Of a stretch of DNA of 64,000 nucleotides, positions 63,166 to 64,000 are shown one piece after another. The notes under the pieces are model-generated. The model was not told where the DNA came from. It did no database searches and was given only the letters and a program-made list of their open reading frames with translations. The stretch is from contig CM041083.1 in assembly GCA_023079485.1 (NCBI GenBank), positions 151,360,552-151,424,551 on the forward strand, given 5' to 3'. This DNA comes from Archilochus colubris. Taxonomy: Eukaryota > Chordata > Aves > Apodiformes > Trochilidae. A program made the translations under genes and the position numbers. The stretch's first letter is position 1, and the number at the start of each line of letters is the position of its first letter.

Positions 63166-64000
63166 TGCTCTTCTGTGATCCTGAATTATAGGCTCTCAAT
63201 AGGCTGCTACATAGAAGAGATCCGTGTCACACAGTTGGTCCTTTGTGTTTGGAGCAGTCTCCAATGCTTGACTTTTCCACCTAGGTTCACGTAAACACCT
63301 ATCCATGTCCATTTATTGCTGCCCTCCAGGTAATGGAGTGATCCTGCAATATCTCCCTCATCCTAAGGATAAAAGAGCTCAGTATCTGTGTATAGGTTTC
63401 TGATTTCTTTTGCTTCCTTCAGAGGCAACTAGCTCTTGATGTGAGTTTGCCCTCTCAAGAAGAGTATGAGCTCCTTTTCCATTCTGCTGTTCCGAGTGAG
63501 CTTTTCCTCATCCTTGTTCCCACATTTTTCTGGGGCTTCTTTGGCCTTCATCTCAACTGAGTCTCATTTAAAGTCATCACTAGGTAAGCAGTCCTGCTGG
63601 TAAAGATAACCTTGCCTCCCACCTTCATTCTTGTCTGCTCCCTATGAAGAAGTTCTCACCCCTTGTAGAGAGCTCAGTAGTCAGAACAAAGACCTGCCAG
63701 TGGCCCTGAGCTGAGCAGCAGGGAATTATCCTTCTGGCACATGCTCTGTGATCCAGTCCTTTTCACCATTAAAACCAAGGAGTATACTCTCTAGGTAGCT
63801 ATATCTTTCAAGCCACCCTGTCTGCTCAAGGTGTCCCTTAGTAGTATTATTAATATCCACAAGGATTATGCATGAAGGAAACTTCAGGTTTTGTCCATTT
63901 TCATGGTGCACTGATTTTTCCTTGTTATTTAGTGGGTGCTTTTAAATATGGATTAGAGATCATTAGCAAATTTTTGTCCGGAGCCAGCTGTACAACAAAG
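63166..64000 (-). mobile_element. Possible ERVL-like internal region adjoining the LTR
   Basis: If the minus-strand LTR at 62593-63165 is a 3' LTR, the internal retroviral sequence should lie immediately above 63165. The composition changes here to a more mixed, coding-like texture. Short minus-strand open segments occur, such as 61 codons at 63726-63911. I could not match any of them confidently to gag, pol or another retroviral protein, and the expected polypurine tract next to the LTR is weak (only CAGAAGAGC). It could also be plain flanking DNA beside a solo LTR. Confidence 0.3.

Overview
The window looks like an AT-rich stretch of a bird genome. It has several 5'-truncated CR1 retrotransposon copies ending in the avian ATTCTATGATTC-type 3' repeat. 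It also has two long terminal repeats of an ERVL-like family known to me from passerines and other neoavian birds, a low overall repeat load, and one compact CpG island. I see no bacterial-style gene density. Nearly all open frames of 60 to 150 codons are chance frames in noncoding DNA.

The one convincing protein-coding feature is the first coding exon of a glypican, best matched to GPC6, on the minus strand at 16264-16462. It encodes a signal peptide and the start of the mature core, and ends in a consensus splice donor (CAG|GTAAG, phase 1). It lies in a CpG island at about 15590-17250, which also holds the 5' UTR and promoter, a GC box, and (GT)n/(CA)n tracts. Positions 1-16263 are therefore the 5' part of GPC6 intron 1, in minus-strand sense. 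Positions from about 17250 to 64000 are the upstream intergenic region. In known vertebrate genomes that is the interval toward GPC5, which is not in this window.

The intron part (1-16263) is mostly unrecognised AT-rich DNA. It has a solo-LTR-like copy (7150-7759, plus strand), a perfect 20-bp palindrome (5269-5288), a T25/A15 inverted pair (6053-6121), a GC-richer patch (about 9850-10370) and an A/C-only tract (12715-12868).

The intergenic part carries CR1 fragments at about 18955-20024 (+), 21007-21300 (-), 22268-22342 (+), 28656-29170 (+), 49108-49976 (+) and 52905-53415 (+). It also has a 333-bp hexanucleotide array (23712-24044), a G/T-rich tract with quadruplex potential (42391-42636), a perfect 15-bp stem-loop (54762-54796), a polypyrimidine tract (57630-57765) and a (TTTTA)n array (61425-61506). 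A minus-strand LTR (62593-63165) may be followed by retroviral internal sequence running off the window end.

I found no new multi-gene system. The most useful observations are the glypican exon with a longer leucine-rich signal peptide and an open upstream frame, the self-complementary microsatellite pair in its 5' region, and the LTR that may belong to a longer provirus. All assignments come from reading the sequence and from family knowledge. No database search was run.
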